Positions 8,675 through 17,203 of a stretch of DNA of 64,000 nucleotides are shown here, one piece after another (position 1 is the first letter of the stretch; each line of letters opens with the position of its first letter). Both the position numbers and the translations under genes were made by a program. The DNA is from Limnohabitans planktonicus II-D5 (GTDB lineage Bacteria; Pseudomonadota; Gammaproteobacteria; Burkholderiales; Burkholderiaceae_C). Location of the stretch: positions 62,001 to 126,000 of the forward strand of contig NZ_LFYT02000009.1 of NCBI RefSeq assembly GCF_001270065.2, read 5' to 3'. Below the pieces are notes generated by a model. That model saw nothing but the letters and a program-made list of their open reading frames with translations. It was not told the DNA's origin and did not search any database.

Positions 8675-10270
8675 TCACTTGCTGACGGTGGCGTAAAACA
8701 TCTTGGGCGCATCGTTGGAGTTGTGCGCGATGCTCACGTTTTTCTTCATGGACCAAGGGCGCATCTGGTGGTGCAACGGCACATACAGGGCTTCGTCGCG
8801 GGTGATGGTCAAGGCTTCCTTGAGCATGTTGTCGCGCTTGGTCTTGTCCATTTCGGTTTTCATGGCTTCGGTCAAGGCGTCCACCTTGGCGTTGCTGATC
8901 TTCAGGAAGTTGAAGTTGCCATCCGAACCGGTGGTGCGGGTCATGACCAGGGACTGCAGGGAGTACTGCGCATCGTAGGTTGCCACGCCCCAGCCCAGCA
9001 GGTAGGCACTGGAATCGAAGTTTTGGACTTTGACAATGAAGCTGCTGAAGTTGGTGGCATTGAGCTTGGCGCGGATGCCCGCTTTGGCCCACATGTTGAC
9101 CACGGCCTGGCACACCTCTTCGTCGTTCACGTAGCGGTTGTTGGGGCAGTCAAGGGTGAAGTCAAAACCATTGGCATAACCGGCATCGGCCAGCAGTTTC
9201 TTGGCACCCTCCAGGTCGGGCGGAGCCACCTTGTCCAACTCGGCCGTGTGGCCATTGACACCAGGCGCCACCATGATGGCCGCAGGCACCGACAGGCCCC
9301 GCATGATGCTGCGCTGGATGGCCACCCGGTCAATCGACATGTTCAAGGCTTTGCGCACGCGCACGTCCTTGAAGGGGTTGGGGCCTTTGGTGCCATATTT
9401 CAATTCGTTGGAACCTTGGTCCACGCCAATGAAAATGGTTCGCACTTCCGGGCCATCGAGCACGGACAAGGCTGGTGTGGAGCGCAGGCGGGCCACGTCT
9501 TGTGTGGGCAAGTCGGTCACGATGTCCACGTTGCCAGCCAACAAAGCAGCGATGCGGGTGGGGTCCGATTTGATGGGGGTGTAAATCACATCGGTCACGT
9601 TGCCGGGCAACTTGTCCCACCAGGATTTGTTGGCGGTCATGACCAGGCGCTGATCGGCCACCCACTCCTTGATGACATACGGGCCGGTGCCGTTGGCGTT
9701 GGTGGAGGCGAAAGTGATTTCCTTGGCCTTGTAGTCCTGCACTTTTTCGGACTTGTTCTTCACCGCCCAGGCCTTGCTCATGATGTAGAAGGTGGTGAAG
9801 CTGTTGAGCAAGGTGGGGTTGGGTTTGTCCAGCACGACGTCGATGGTGTGGTCATCGATCTTGGTGATGCCTTTGACACCGGCCACATAAATTTGCATGG
9901 TGCCTTGTGGCTGGCGGATGCGGTCAAAAGAGAACAGCACGTCGTCGGCAGTGAAGGCCGAGCCGTCCTGGAATTTCACGTTCTTGCGCAGGTTGAATCG
10001 CACCGTGGTGGGGTTGACCACTTGCCAGCTGGTGGCCAGCGAAGGCTCGACCTTGTAGTTACGGTCGTAGCGCACCAGGGGTTCGTAGGCATGGCCCACG
10101 ATGTTGTTGGTGGTGGCGTGGTTTTGCGCGTGCGGGTCCAGCGTCAGAATGTCGTTTTGCGCGGCCCACTTGAGCTCGTTGGCTTGCACGGCACTCACTG
10201 ATACCAGGGTGGCAGACAAACCGCAGGCCAGCGCGAGCAAGCGTGTGGTGCGAAGAAGGGGTTTCAACAT
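8675..10270 (-). CDS. Family-5 ABC substrate-binding protein (oligopeptide/dipeptide type)
   Basis: A 531-residue secreted solute-binding protein of the SBP_bac_5 family. Signal peptide residues 1–30 end near VQA. Family motifs include LDPHAQNHATTNNI, FNLRKNVKFQDGSAFTADDV, NGTGPYVIKEW and the C-terminal EALYVPLHHQ. The ATG at 10270 has an AGGAA ribosome site. No permease or ATPase genes adjoin it, so it must use a transporter encoded elsewhere. It is divergent from an amidohydrolase gene, which suggests the pair takes up and cleaves a peptide-like or amide compound (inference). Confidence 0.85.
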   Translation of the reverse strand: MLKPLLRTTRLLALACGLSATLVSVSAVQANELKWAAQNDILTLDPHAQNHATTNNIVGHAYEPLVRYDRNYKVEPSLATSWQVVNPTTVRFNLRKNVKFQDGSAFTADDVLFSFDRIRQPQGTMQIYVAGVKGITKIDDHTIDVVLDKPNPTLLNSFTTFYIMSKAWAVKNKSEKVQDYKAKEITFASTNANGTGPYVIKEWVADQRLVMTANKSWWDKLPGNVTDVIYTPIKSDPTRIAALLAGNVDIVTDLPTQDVARLRSTPALSVLDGPEVRTIFIGVDQGSNELKYGTKGPNPFKDVRVRKALNMSIDRVAIQRSIMRGLSVPAAIMVAPGVNGHTAELDKVAPPDLEGAKKLLADAGYANGFDFTLDCPNNRYVNDEEVCQAVVNMWAKAGIRAKLNATNFSSFIVKVQNFDSSAYLLGWGVATYDAQYSLQSLVMTRTTGSDGNFNFLKISNAKVDALTEAMKTEMDKTKRDNMLKEALTITRDEALYVPLHHQMRPWSMKKNVSIAHNSNDAPKMFYATVSK

Positions 10271-10439
10271 GCAGGTTCCTGTCTTGGTTGGTTGATTCTT
10301 GATTCTAGGCAGCAGACTGGGCAGGCGCAAGGCACAAAACCTAGGGTTTATGCGGTGTCCAAGGGCATGAACGGCTGAGATGATCGTCTTTGCTTCCTCA
10401 TGTCGACGCACTGTGCCCAGGCATTTTTTGAAACGCTGT

Positions 10440-11678
10440 ATGACCTCGATCCTGATCCAATCGGCCAACGTGCTGGATGTTGAAACCCTGCAATTTTTGC
10501 CCGACACCGATGTGTGGGTCCAGGATGGCCTGATTCAGGCAGTGGGCCCCAAACTGCCCGTGCCCGAAGGCGCGCAAACCCTCTCGGCCCAGGGCCTGAC
10601 CCTGATGCCCGGCCTGATCGACTGCCATGTGCATGTGATCGCCTCGCACCTGAACCTGACCTACAACAGCCAGCAGCCCAATGTGTTTGCCACCCTGCGG
10701 GCCATCCCCATCATGAAGGGCATGCTGATGCGCGGCTTCACCACCGTGCGCGACGCCGGGGGTGCCGACTGGAACCTGGCCGAAGCCACCCGCACCGACT
10801 TGGTCGAGGGGCCGCGCATTTTTGCCGCAGGCCGCGCCTTGTCGCAAACCGGCGGCCATGGTGACGGCCGCCCCCGCAGCGACGAACTCGAAACCTGCGC
10901 CTGCTCCACCCGCGTGGGGGCGCTGGCGCGTGTGGTCGATGGGGTGGACAACGTGCGGCTGGCCGTGCGCGAAGAGATCATGAAAGGGGCCAACCAGATC
11001 AAGATCATGGCCTCGGGCGGCGTGGCTTCGCCCAACGATCCGATCCACTACCTCGGCTACTCCGAAGGCGAGATCCGCGCCATCGTGGACGAGGCCGAGC
11101 ACGCGGGCACTTACGTCATGGCCCACGCCTACACGCCCAAGGCGATTCGCCGGGCGGTGGACTTTGGCGTGCGCAGCATCGAGCACGGCAACCTGATCGA
11201 CGCCGTCACCTGCGCCTTCATGGCCGAGCGTGGCGCATTCATGGTGCCCACCCTGATCACCTACGAGGCCTTGGCCAACGAAGGGGCCAGCCTGGGCCTG
11301 CCGCCCGTGTCGGTGGCCAAAATCGAGACCGTGCGCGGCCAGGGCCAAAAGGCGTTGGAGCTGCTGGCCAAAGCGGGCGTGAAGATGGCGCTGGGCACCG
11401 ACTTGCTGGGCGAGTCGCACCGCCACCAATCCGAAGAACTGCGCATCCGCGCTGGCATTTTGGGCGCGGGTGCCACCTTGCAACAAGCCACGGTGAACGC
11501 GGCCGAGCTGCTGAACATGCCCGGCCAATTGGGCGTGATCAAGCCCGGAGCCAAGGCCGACTTGCTGTTGGTGCAGGGCAACCCACTCGCCGACATCTCG
11601 TGCCTGTTGGGTCAGGGCGAGAACATCCTGTCGATCATGAAGGACGGCAAGTTTTACAAACAAGGTCTGCCCGCTTGA
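10440..11678 (+). CDS. Metal-dependent amidohydrolase (prolidase/imidazolonepropionase-like)
   Basis: A 412-residue cytoplasmic amidohydrolase-superfamily enzyme. Metal ligands are visible as HVH in IDCHVHVIAS, the Lys of NQIKIMASGG, His in MAHAYTPKA, His in SIEHGN and Asp in LGTDLLGESH. The C-terminal KPGAKADLLLV is the usual small beta-sandwich. Relatives hydrolyse Xaa-Pro or Xaa-Arg dipeptides, carbamates or cyclic amides; the exact substrate cannot be read here. The start is the ATG at 10440 (MTSILIQSANV). It is divergent from a family-5 binding protein, 169 bp apart, and likely shares regulation with it. Confidence 0.85.
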   Translation: MTSILIQSANVLDVETLQFLPDTDVWVQDGLIQAVGPKLPVPEGAQTLSAQGLTLMPGLIDCHVHVIASHLNLTYNSQQPNVFATLRAIPIMKGMLMRGFTTVRDAGGADWNLAEATRTDLVEGPRIFAAGRALSQTGGHGDGRPRSDELETCACSTRVGALARVVDGVDNVRLAVREEIMKGANQIKIMASGGVASPNDPIHYLGYSEGEIRAIVDEAEHAGTYVMAHAYTPKAIRRAVDFGVRSIEHGNLIDAVTCAFMAERGAFMVPTLITYEALANEGASLGLPPVSVAKIETVRGQGQKALELLAKAGVKMALGTDLLGESHRHQSEELRIRAGILGAGATLQQATVNAAELLNMPGQLGVIKPGAKADLLLVQGNPLADISCLLGQGENILSIMKDGKFYKQGLPA

Positions 11679-11701
11679 GCCTGCAAACCTGCTGCCCCCC
11701 C

Positions 11702-11773
11702 GTAGGTCGGCGGCTTTAGCCCCGACACTGGTCTGGATCACCGTCAACGTCGGGGCTAAAGCCGCCGACCTAC
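11702..11773. repeat. Perfect inverted REP pair between convergent genes
   Basis: Two perfect 25-bp inverted arms (11702–11726 and 11749–11773) begin with GTAGGTCGGCGGCTTTAGCC, the CTTTAG loop variant of the REP family. They are separated by 22 bp. Because the arms can pair over their whole length and lie between two convergent stop codons, the element probably also works as a bidirectional transcription stop. Confidence 0.85.
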
Positions 11774-11800
11774 AAATCACCGTTGCGTGCTGTGGTGCGC

Positions 11801-12823
11801 TCACACCACCAGCGGCGCTTGCTGCATCCGCTCAATCTGCTCTTGCAGCGTCAGCACCTGACCGCGCCAGTAGTCGGGCGTGCCGAACCAGGGGAAGTTG
11901 ACCGGGAAAATCGGGTCTTCCCAACGCCTTGCCAGCCAAGCGCTGTAGTGGATCAGGCGCAAGGTGCGCAACGGCTCGATCAAGCGCAGCTCGGCCCGGT
12001 CAAAGTCGCGCACCTGTTCATAGCCATCGAGCAAAGCCGACAGTTGCTGCGTGCGCTGCGCCCGGTCGCCCGAGAGCAGCATCCACAAGTCTTGCACGGC
12101 AGGGCCCATGCGGGCGTCGTCCAGGTCCACAAAGTGCGGGCCACCACCGGGCAGCTCGGTCGGTGTCCACAAAATATTGCCCGGGTGGCAATCGCCGTGC
12201 AGGCGAATCAAGCGTCGTTCTGACGACCCTTCAGCCATTATTTCTTGCACCAAGGCCAGCGCTGCGGCAAAGGCTTCGCGCCATTCGCGCTCCACTTCGA
12301 GCGGAATCATTTGGTGCGTTTGCAACCATTCGGCAGGCTCCAGCGCAAAGGTCTGCACATCGAGCGTGGGCCGGTGTACAAAGGGCTTGGCCGCGCCCAC
12401 GGTGTGGATGCGGGCCAGAAAACGGCCGATCCATTCGAGCACTTCAAAATCGTCCAGCTCCGGCGCACGGCCGCCGCGCAAGGGGCTGACCGAGAAATCA
12501 AAGCCTGCACTTTGGTGCAGGGTTTGGCCGTTCAGCACAAGGGGTGCGACCACGGGCACTTCACCCGCCACAAGTTCGGCCGCGAAGTCATGCTCTTCCT
12601 GAATCTGTGCCCGGCTCCAGCGGCCGGGCCGGTAAAACTTGAGCACGACAGCCGCGTGACCTTGTACCGGCTCGTCCAGGTGCGCACGGTACACGCGGTT
12701 TTCGTAAGAGCTGAGCGCCAGCAAACGGCCGTCGGGCCACAGGCCCAGGTCCTGCAAGGCATCCATCACCCGGTCAGGGGTCAGTTCGGAATAAGGGTGG
12801 CGCGCATCATTCGTATGGGTCAT
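11801..12823 (-). CDS. srkA: Stress response kinase SrkA (YihE family)
   Basis: A 340-residue protein kinase of the aminoglycoside-phosphotransferase fold. It shows ALSSYENRVYRAHL, the Lys of VVLKFYRPGRW, the catalytic loop RLHGDCHPGNILW and the metal-binding FVDLDDARMGP. SrkA-type kinases protect stressed bacteria by countering toxin-mediated death. The ATG at 12823 fits the usual family length; an in-frame ATG at 12847 has a better AAGG ribosome site and would add 8 residues. Three 140-bp REP units lie directly upstream, so its promoter must be within or beyond them. Confidence 0.85.
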   Translation of the reverse strand: MTHTNDARHPYSELTPDRVMDALQDLGLWPDGRLLALSSYENRVYRAHLDEPVQGHAAVVLKFYRPGRWSRAQIQEEHDFAAELVAGEVPVVAPLVLNGQTLHQSAGFDFSVSPLRGGRAPELDDFEVLEWIGRFLARIHTVGAAKPFVHRPTLDVQTFALEPAEWLQTHQMIPLEVEREWREAFAAALALVQEIMAEGSSERRLIRLHGDCHPGNILWTPTELPGGGPHFVDLDDARMGPAVQDLWMLLSGDRAQRTQQLSALLDGYEQVRDFDRAELRLIEPLRTLRLIHYSAWLARRWEDPIFPVNFPWFGTPDYWRGQVLTLQEQIERMQQAPLVV

Positions 12824-12880
12824 GAACAGATTGTGACCGAGCGCCATGGCACCTTTTCGACTCAACAAATGCGCCGCATC

Positions 12881-13260
12881 CGGCAGCGTCGGACTCTGCG
12901 AGTGCCGACCTACAGGGCGCTGCCGACGATGAGACTTGCGGGCTTGTTGTAGGTCGGTGGTCGAAGACCCCGACATGGGCGCACCAAGCGCTGATGCCCG
13001 AACAGGCCATTCTGGGCATCCGGCAGCGTCGGACTCTGCGAGTGCCGACCTACAGGGCGCTGCCGACGATGAGACTTGCGTGCTTGTTGTAGGTCGGTGG
13101 TCGAAGACCCCGACATCGGCGCACCAAGCGCTGATGCCCGAACAGGCCATTCGCCGCATCCGGCAGCGTAGGACTCTGGGAGTGCCGACCTACAGGGCGC
13201 TGCCGACGATGAGGCATGCGGGCTTGTTGTAGGTCGGTGGTCGAAGACCCCGACATGGGT
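12881..13260. repeat. Three-unit REP array, 140-bp period
   Basis: Units begin at 12881, 13021 and 13161. Each holds an inverted REP arm (for example 12888–12913) and a forward REP arm (for example 13229–13254) with spacers unlike those of the 6.6–8.4 kb array. This fills the gap between srkA and the crotonase gene, and I see no gene within it. Confidence 0.9.
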
Positions 13261-13300
13261 GCGAAATCAAAAGCCTTAAACGGCCCCTCAAGCCCAACGA

Positions 13301-14116
13301 TCACTGACCCGTGAAACGGGCAGTGCGCCGCTCCACAAACGAACGCACGCCTTCTGCCGCATCGTCGCTGTTGGACAGCGTTTTTTGCACCGACAGAAAA
13401 TCATGCATGGCCACCAGAGGCCCATGCTCCACGGCCTTGAGCACGTTTTGCCGCGTGGCCACCACGGCCAGTGGCGCTTGCGCTGCAATCTGACCGGCAA
13501 TGCGCATGGCCTCGGCCAGCAGGCCCGCCGCAGGCACCACCTTTTGCACAAAGTTGAGGCGCAAGGCTTCTGCACTGTCAAACACATCGGCAGTGAGCAA
13601 ATGCAAGAGCGCATTGCCCATGCCCGCACGCTCGGCCATGCGCAGCGTGGCACCGCCCGTGGCCATGATGCCGCGTTGCACCTCCAGTTGCGAGAACCGG
13701 CAGTCATCGGCCGCCACCACGATGTCGGCGGCCAGCATGAGTTCAATGCCCAGTGTGTAGGTGATGCCCTGCACCGCCACCACCATGGGTTTGACACGAC
13801 GACGATAGCCCTCCATGCCTAAATTCAGTGGATCGACCAGCCCCAGCGGCACTGACTTTTCGCCACGCTGCATCAGCGGGGCGATGGTGGGCAAGTCCAG
13901 CCCGGCGGTGAAATGGTCACCGGCCGCGCACAGCACGCCCACGCGCAGGGCCCGGTCATCGTCGAGCCGGGTATAGGCCTCACCCAGTTCATGGAACATC
14001 TTGGGCGTGAAGCCATTGCGCTTGGCGGGGCGGTTGATGCTGATTTGAAGGACTGCACCATGCTCGGTGCAGTCGATCTGGCCTTCGGGGTGGTGGGTGG
14101 TGTTCATGATTGACAT
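13301..14116 (-). CDS. Enoyl-CoA hydratase/isomerase family protein
   Basis: A 271-residue crotonase-fold enzyme. The first oxyanion-hole segment is CAAGDHFTAGLDL and the second is GITYTLGIELMLAADIVVAA, followed by RFSQLEVQRGI. It acts on an acyl-CoA in the cytoplasm, but the reaction (hydration, isomerisation or other) cannot be fixed from sequence; the second active-site acidic residue is not obvious. The ATG at 14116 is used; an in-frame ATG at 14107 is also possible. It is followed on the same strand by srkA beyond a repeat block. It may or may not feed the neighbouring microcompartment pathway. Confidence 0.8.
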   Translation of the reverse strand: MSIMNTTHHPEGQIDCTEHGAVLQISINRPAKRNGFTPKMFHELGEAYTRLDDDRALRVGVLCAAGDHFTAGLDLPTIAPLMQRGEKSVPLGLVDPLNLGMEGYRRRVKPMVVAVQGITYTLGIELMLAADIVVAADDCRFSQLEVQRGIMATGGATLRMAERAGMGNALLHLLTADVFDSAEALRLNFVQKVVPAAGLLAEAMRIAGQIAAQAPLAVVATRQNVLKAVEHGPLVAMHDFLSVQKTLSNSDDAAEGVRSFVERRTARFTGQ

Positions 14117-14182
14117 GTTAGAAGATGCCCGCCTTGACCACGTTCACTTCAGCGACAAGCGGCTCACGCCCTTGACGCCATC

Positions 14183-14689
14183 CTATTTGACCGACAGTTG
14201 TCGCAGTGCGCTGGCCCAATCTTCGATGTGGTAAACCGCGACGCTCTTGCCATTTTGAAGGGTGTGGATGTCGATGGCCATGGCTTGAAAGCTTTTGCCA
14301 TTGGTCGGCATGCCAAACATGGGCCCCTGGGGTGTTCCAGAGAAAGTCGAGCGCACCACGACGCGATCGCCAGCGACCATGACCTCACGTATTTCCCATT
14401 TCAAGTCAGGAATCAGTTTGCCAAAGCCCATGACCTGGTTGATAAAGGCTTCACGACCCTTGAAGTTCGTGTCATCGGAGTAGGACTTCCATTCGGGCGT
14501 CAAAAATTTCTCAGCAATGGCGCGCACGTCCTTTGTCCCTGGCTGTGTGAGCATGCTGTAAAAAGGCTCCACCAGTTGACGGGCGGCGTCGGATGTCATT
14601 GCAGTTTGTGCCAGCGCTGGGCTGCTGATCATGGCCGCAGCCAAGGCAGCTGCGCTGAGTGTTTTGGCGGTGAGTTGAGAGGTTTTCAT
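14183..14689 (-). CDS. Secreted SnoaL/NTF2-like protein
   Basis: A 168-residue protein with a clear signal peptide (1–27, ending SPALA) and one NTF2-like cone domain (about 35–165; VEPFYSMLTQ, FLTPEWKSYSDD, DIHTLQNGKSVAVYHIEDW). Relatives include polyketide cyclases and ester-cyclase-like proteins, many of unknown function. The ATG at 14689 has a strong AAAGGAAAG ribosome site. It is divergent from an AraC regulator 111 bp away, which is the likely controller. A cytoplasmic SnoaL-type domain also occurs in the nearby microcompartment operon; the two are not close copies. Confidence 0.75.
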   Translation of the reverse strand: MKTSQLTAKTLSAAALAAAMISSPALAQTAMTSDAARQLVEPFYSMLTQPGTKDVRAIAEKFLTPEWKSYSDDTNFKGREAFINQVMGFGKLIPDLKWEIREVMVAGDRVVVRSTFSGTPQGPMFGMPTNGKSFQAMAIDIHTLQNGKSVAVYHIEDWASALRQLSVK

Positions 14690-14800
14690 GTGCTTTCCTT
14701 TATCAATCCGTCTTCTGTTCAGACGTGGGGACAGTGTCTTGCCAAAGACGCCTTTGCGAAAGATCAGGATCGTCCATAAAATGGTAAAAAACAGACATTC

Positions 14801-15685
14801 ATGCCCCACCACCCCCCGCCCATTGCTCCGCTTGCGTTCAGACACCCTGAGGATGACCGAATAGGCATTGAAGTCCTCTCGATTGCGCAACTTCGCCAAC
14901 GTGCTTCACTGACCGCCTTGTCGCGCATCACGCGGGCAGACTTTTTCCGCATGGTGGTGATCACATCCGGTCAAACCCAACCATGGATTGATTTCCATCC
15001 CGTATCGGCCCTGGCTAACGACTATCTGTTGATCAAACCAGGTCAAGTATTTCGGCATGATTTCTCACAAACATGGCATGGATGGATGGTTGTTTTTCGC
15101 CCTGAGCGATTGCATTCAATTGGAAATGGACAAGCGTTGGCGACTCAAATTGACACCTTGCCAGACCATTGCTCACTGGCCTCGTCTGTACTGCAAGATG
15201 TTGAAGTCGGCCTGAGCAACATGCAGCGCGACAGCGCAGAAGTCATCGATGTACCAACCCGGCAGAGCCTGCTTCAGTTGCAACTGAGTTATGTGCTGTT
15301 GCGTCTGTGCCTGGTTCAAGCGTCAGGGCTTCATCCAGGTCAATCGCCTTCGCGGGCATTTGCACATTACGAACGATTTAAAAAGCAGTTGGAAAAAGAC
15401 TTCGCAAAACACCACCAGGTGCAGCATTTCAGTGCCACTTTGGGCCTGAGTGTCAAAAGCCTGAACCGTGCTTGCTTGGAAGCGACGGGACTGTCCACCA
15501 AAAGCTGCATCAATCAACGCATTGCCCTGGAAGCCAAGCGTTTACTGGCGCACACGGCTTTGGCTGTTCAGGCCATCGCCATCGATTTGAGTTTTGAAGA
15601 CCCCACCAATTTTGTGAAATTCTTCAAACGCGAGGTCGGAATGACCCCTGGACAGTTCCGGGCCAGCCAATCATTCACGGCCTGA
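14801..15685 (+). CDS. AraC-family transcriptional regulator
   Basis: A 294-residue regulator with an N-terminal cupin-like sensor region (about 40–130, including LIKPGQVFRHDF) and a C-terminal double helix-turn-helix (about 195–290; LGLSVKSLNRACLEATGLS, AIAIDLSFEDPTNFVKFFKR, GMTPGQFR). It is divergent from the secreted NTF2-like gene and points towards the microcompartment operon, which is convergent with it. The direct target is more likely the divergent gene. The 200 bp between its stop and the microcompartment operon show no gene. Confidence 0.85.
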   Translation: MPHHPPPIAPLAFRHPEDDRIGIEVLSIAQLRQRASLTALSRITRADFFRMVVITSGQTQPWIDFHPVSALANDYLLIKPGQVFRHDFSQTWHGWMVVFRPERLHSIGNGQALATQIDTLPDHCSLASSVLQDVEVGLSNMQRDSAEVIDVPTRQSLLQLQLSYVLLRLCLVQASGLHPGQSPSRAFAHYERFKKQLEKDFAKHHQVQHFSATLGLSVKSLNRACLEATGLSTKSCINQRIALEAKRLLAHTALAVQAIAIDLSFEDPTNFVKFFKREVGMTPGQFRASQSFTA

Positions 15686-15885
15686 AAGGGTGCCCCTGAT
15701 TGATCCGGCCTTTGACAGTCTGGAGCGAAAGGCTTTGTACGCATCTTGCGTGTGAAAGCCTCGCCCCTTGCGTGAAGTGATATGAGGTTGGCGCAAAATC
15801 GCGCACAGGGTGCTGCTCCTACACCAACAGGCCCTGTCAGCCCTTTGTTCAAGAGTTCAAAAACCGGATCAACGGTCGCGTTTGG

Positions 15886-16563
15886 TCAGGCTCTGCCGGG
15901 AATTTCGGCCAGCAGCTGTTCGACATGCGCCTTGGCTTTTTCAAGCGAGGCCATGCTGCCCGTCAGGTACATGCGGCCGCTGGCACCGATCATGCTGCAC
16001 TCGACCAGAGTCAGGTCGGGTGCGACTTTTTCGGCTTCATTGGCCATGTGGGCACCGAACAGCGCCGGTGCCACTTCCATCAGCAGCATGTGGTCGCCGG
16101 GCAGCACCATGCTGGCCTGGCGCGTGCGGTTCATCAGCACGGCGTGCTGATCGGTCACGTTTTCCAGAATGTCGCTGTAGAGCAATTGCGGGCGCAATTG
16201 GTCTTCGGCCTTGGCCCCCATCCAGTCCAAAATGACCTGGCCAGCTCGCTGCAGGGCCGCACTGTCGTTGCTGTGCAACTCCAGCACGCCAAACTGGCGC
16301 TCCACGGCCAGGATGCCCGGCTCCAGTGTGGGCTCGGCCTTGAGGGCCAGGTCAATCACGCGCTGGATGGACAGCCCGGGGGCGATCTCGACCAGCAGCG
16401 CGTGGGTGCCCTGCATCGCCACGTAGCCGCGTGCGCCCAGGGGCGAACTCATCCACGATGAAAACTGGCGTTGCAGGTCGGTGAGCGTCAGGTATACCCG
16501 AAGCTCGGCGGCCGGTTTGGCGGGCGGTTTAGCGGACTCGGTGGCTTTTTTGCTTGTGGCCAT
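15886..16563 (-). CDS. Microcompartment shell protein, tandem-domain BMC-T (first)
   Basis: A 225-residue shell protein with two BMC domains after a Lys/Ala/Pro-rich N-terminal tail (1–20). Domain one spans about 22–115 (LLVEIAPGLS, LALKAEP, VERQFGVLELH); domain two spans about 128–222 (LLMEVAPALFGAHMANEAEK, GRMYLTG). Each half begins with a strand–helix segment before the usual BMC start, as in circularly permuted EutL/CcmP-type proteins. A trimer of such proteins makes one pseudohexagonal tile, often with a gated pore. It is the last gene of the operon, 29 bp after BMC-H, with an AAGGAGG ribosome site. Confidence 0.85.
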   Translation of the reverse strand: MATSKKATESAKPPAKPAAELRVYLTLTDLQRQFSSWMSSPLGARGYVAMQGTHALLVEIAPGLSIQRVIDLALKAEPTLEPGILAVERQFGVLELHSNDSAALQRAGQVILDWMGAKAEDQLRPQLLYSDILENVTDQHAVLMNRTRQASMVLPGDHMLLMEVAPALFGAHMANEAEKVAPDLTLVECSMIGASGRMYLTGSMASLEKAKAHVEQLLAEIPGRA

Positions 16564-16592
16564 GCGGCCTCCTTGTCAACAGCGTTCGCGGA

Positions 16593-16865
16593 TCAGTTGC
16601 CATCAAAGGCTTTTTGCACGTCGGCGTGCGGACGTGGGATGACGTGGCAAGACACCACTTCACCGATCGCGCCTGCGGCTTCTGCACCGGCTTCGGTGGC
16701 GGCCTTCACAGCCCCCACGTCGCCCGAAACGATGATGGCCACCAGGCCGCCACCAACTTCTTTTTTGCCAACGATGTTGACGTTGGCGGCTTTGACCATG
16801 GCGTCAGCGGCAGCGAAGGCAGCAACATAACCTTTGGTTTCGATCATTCCGATGGCTTGTGACAT
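16593..16865 (-). CDS. Microcompartment shell protein, hexamer-forming BMC-H
   Basis: A 90-residue single-domain shell protein of the CcmK/PduA/EutM family: [50 protein letters not shown]. It forms the hexagonal tiles that make up most shell facets. It is the only BMC-H in the operon. The ATG at 16865 is preceded by AAGGAG. The pore loop region (KKEVGGGL) is short and glycine-rich, as usual. It follows the BMC-P gene by 68 bp, the widest gap within the shell block, so it may have extra translational or transcriptional control to allow high abundance. Confidence 0.95.
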   Translation of the reverse strand: MSQAIGMIETKGYVAAFAAADAMVKAANVNIVGKKEVGGGLVAIIVSGDVGAVKAATEAGAEAAGAIGEVVSCHVIPRPHADVQKAFDGN

Positions 16866-16933
16866 GTGAGTCTCCTTGAGGGGTTAAAAAAGAAAGGGTT
16901 GAGGAAAGGGTGAGGGGAAAAATTGCCGCTGCG

Positions 16934-17203
16934 TCAGCGCATGGGTGTTGGGGTGTCGTAGTTGTCGAGCGAGGCGATGATGAGCGCGTCGGCCACCACA
17001 CGCGGGTGCGCCGGGGCAAACCACCAGGCGGCGGGTGCGCCGATGGTGATCATCACGCGCTCGCCAATACCGCAGCCCATGGGGTCATAGCAGACGACCA
17101 CGTCTTTGGGGTAGTCCAGTTGCACCTCCAGCAAAGCGCCTGGCGGCAGTTCGGGCAGGCGTTTGCTGGCCACGATGCGGCCGATCACGGTTCCTGTTTT
17201 CAT
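16934..17203 (-). CDS. Microcompartment vertex protein, BMC-P (EutN/CcmL family)
   Basis: An 89-residue pentamer-forming protein that caps shell vertices. The family pattern is visible: MKTGTVIGRIVASKRLPEL at the N-terminus, LLEVQLDY, then DPMGCGIGERVMITIGAPAA, the counterpart of the usual DxxGAGxGxxVLxxxGS segment, with a Cys in place of the first Ala. It overlaps the stop of the SnoaL/Cys-cluster gene by 4 bp (ATGA), so the two are translationally coupled. It is the single BMC-P of the operon, enough in principle to close a polyhedral shell. Confidence 0.92.
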   Translation of the reverse strand: MKTGTVIGRIVASKRLPELPPGALLEVQLDYPKDVVVCYDPMGCGIGERVMITIGAPAAWWFAPAHPRVVADALIIASLDNYDTPTPMR

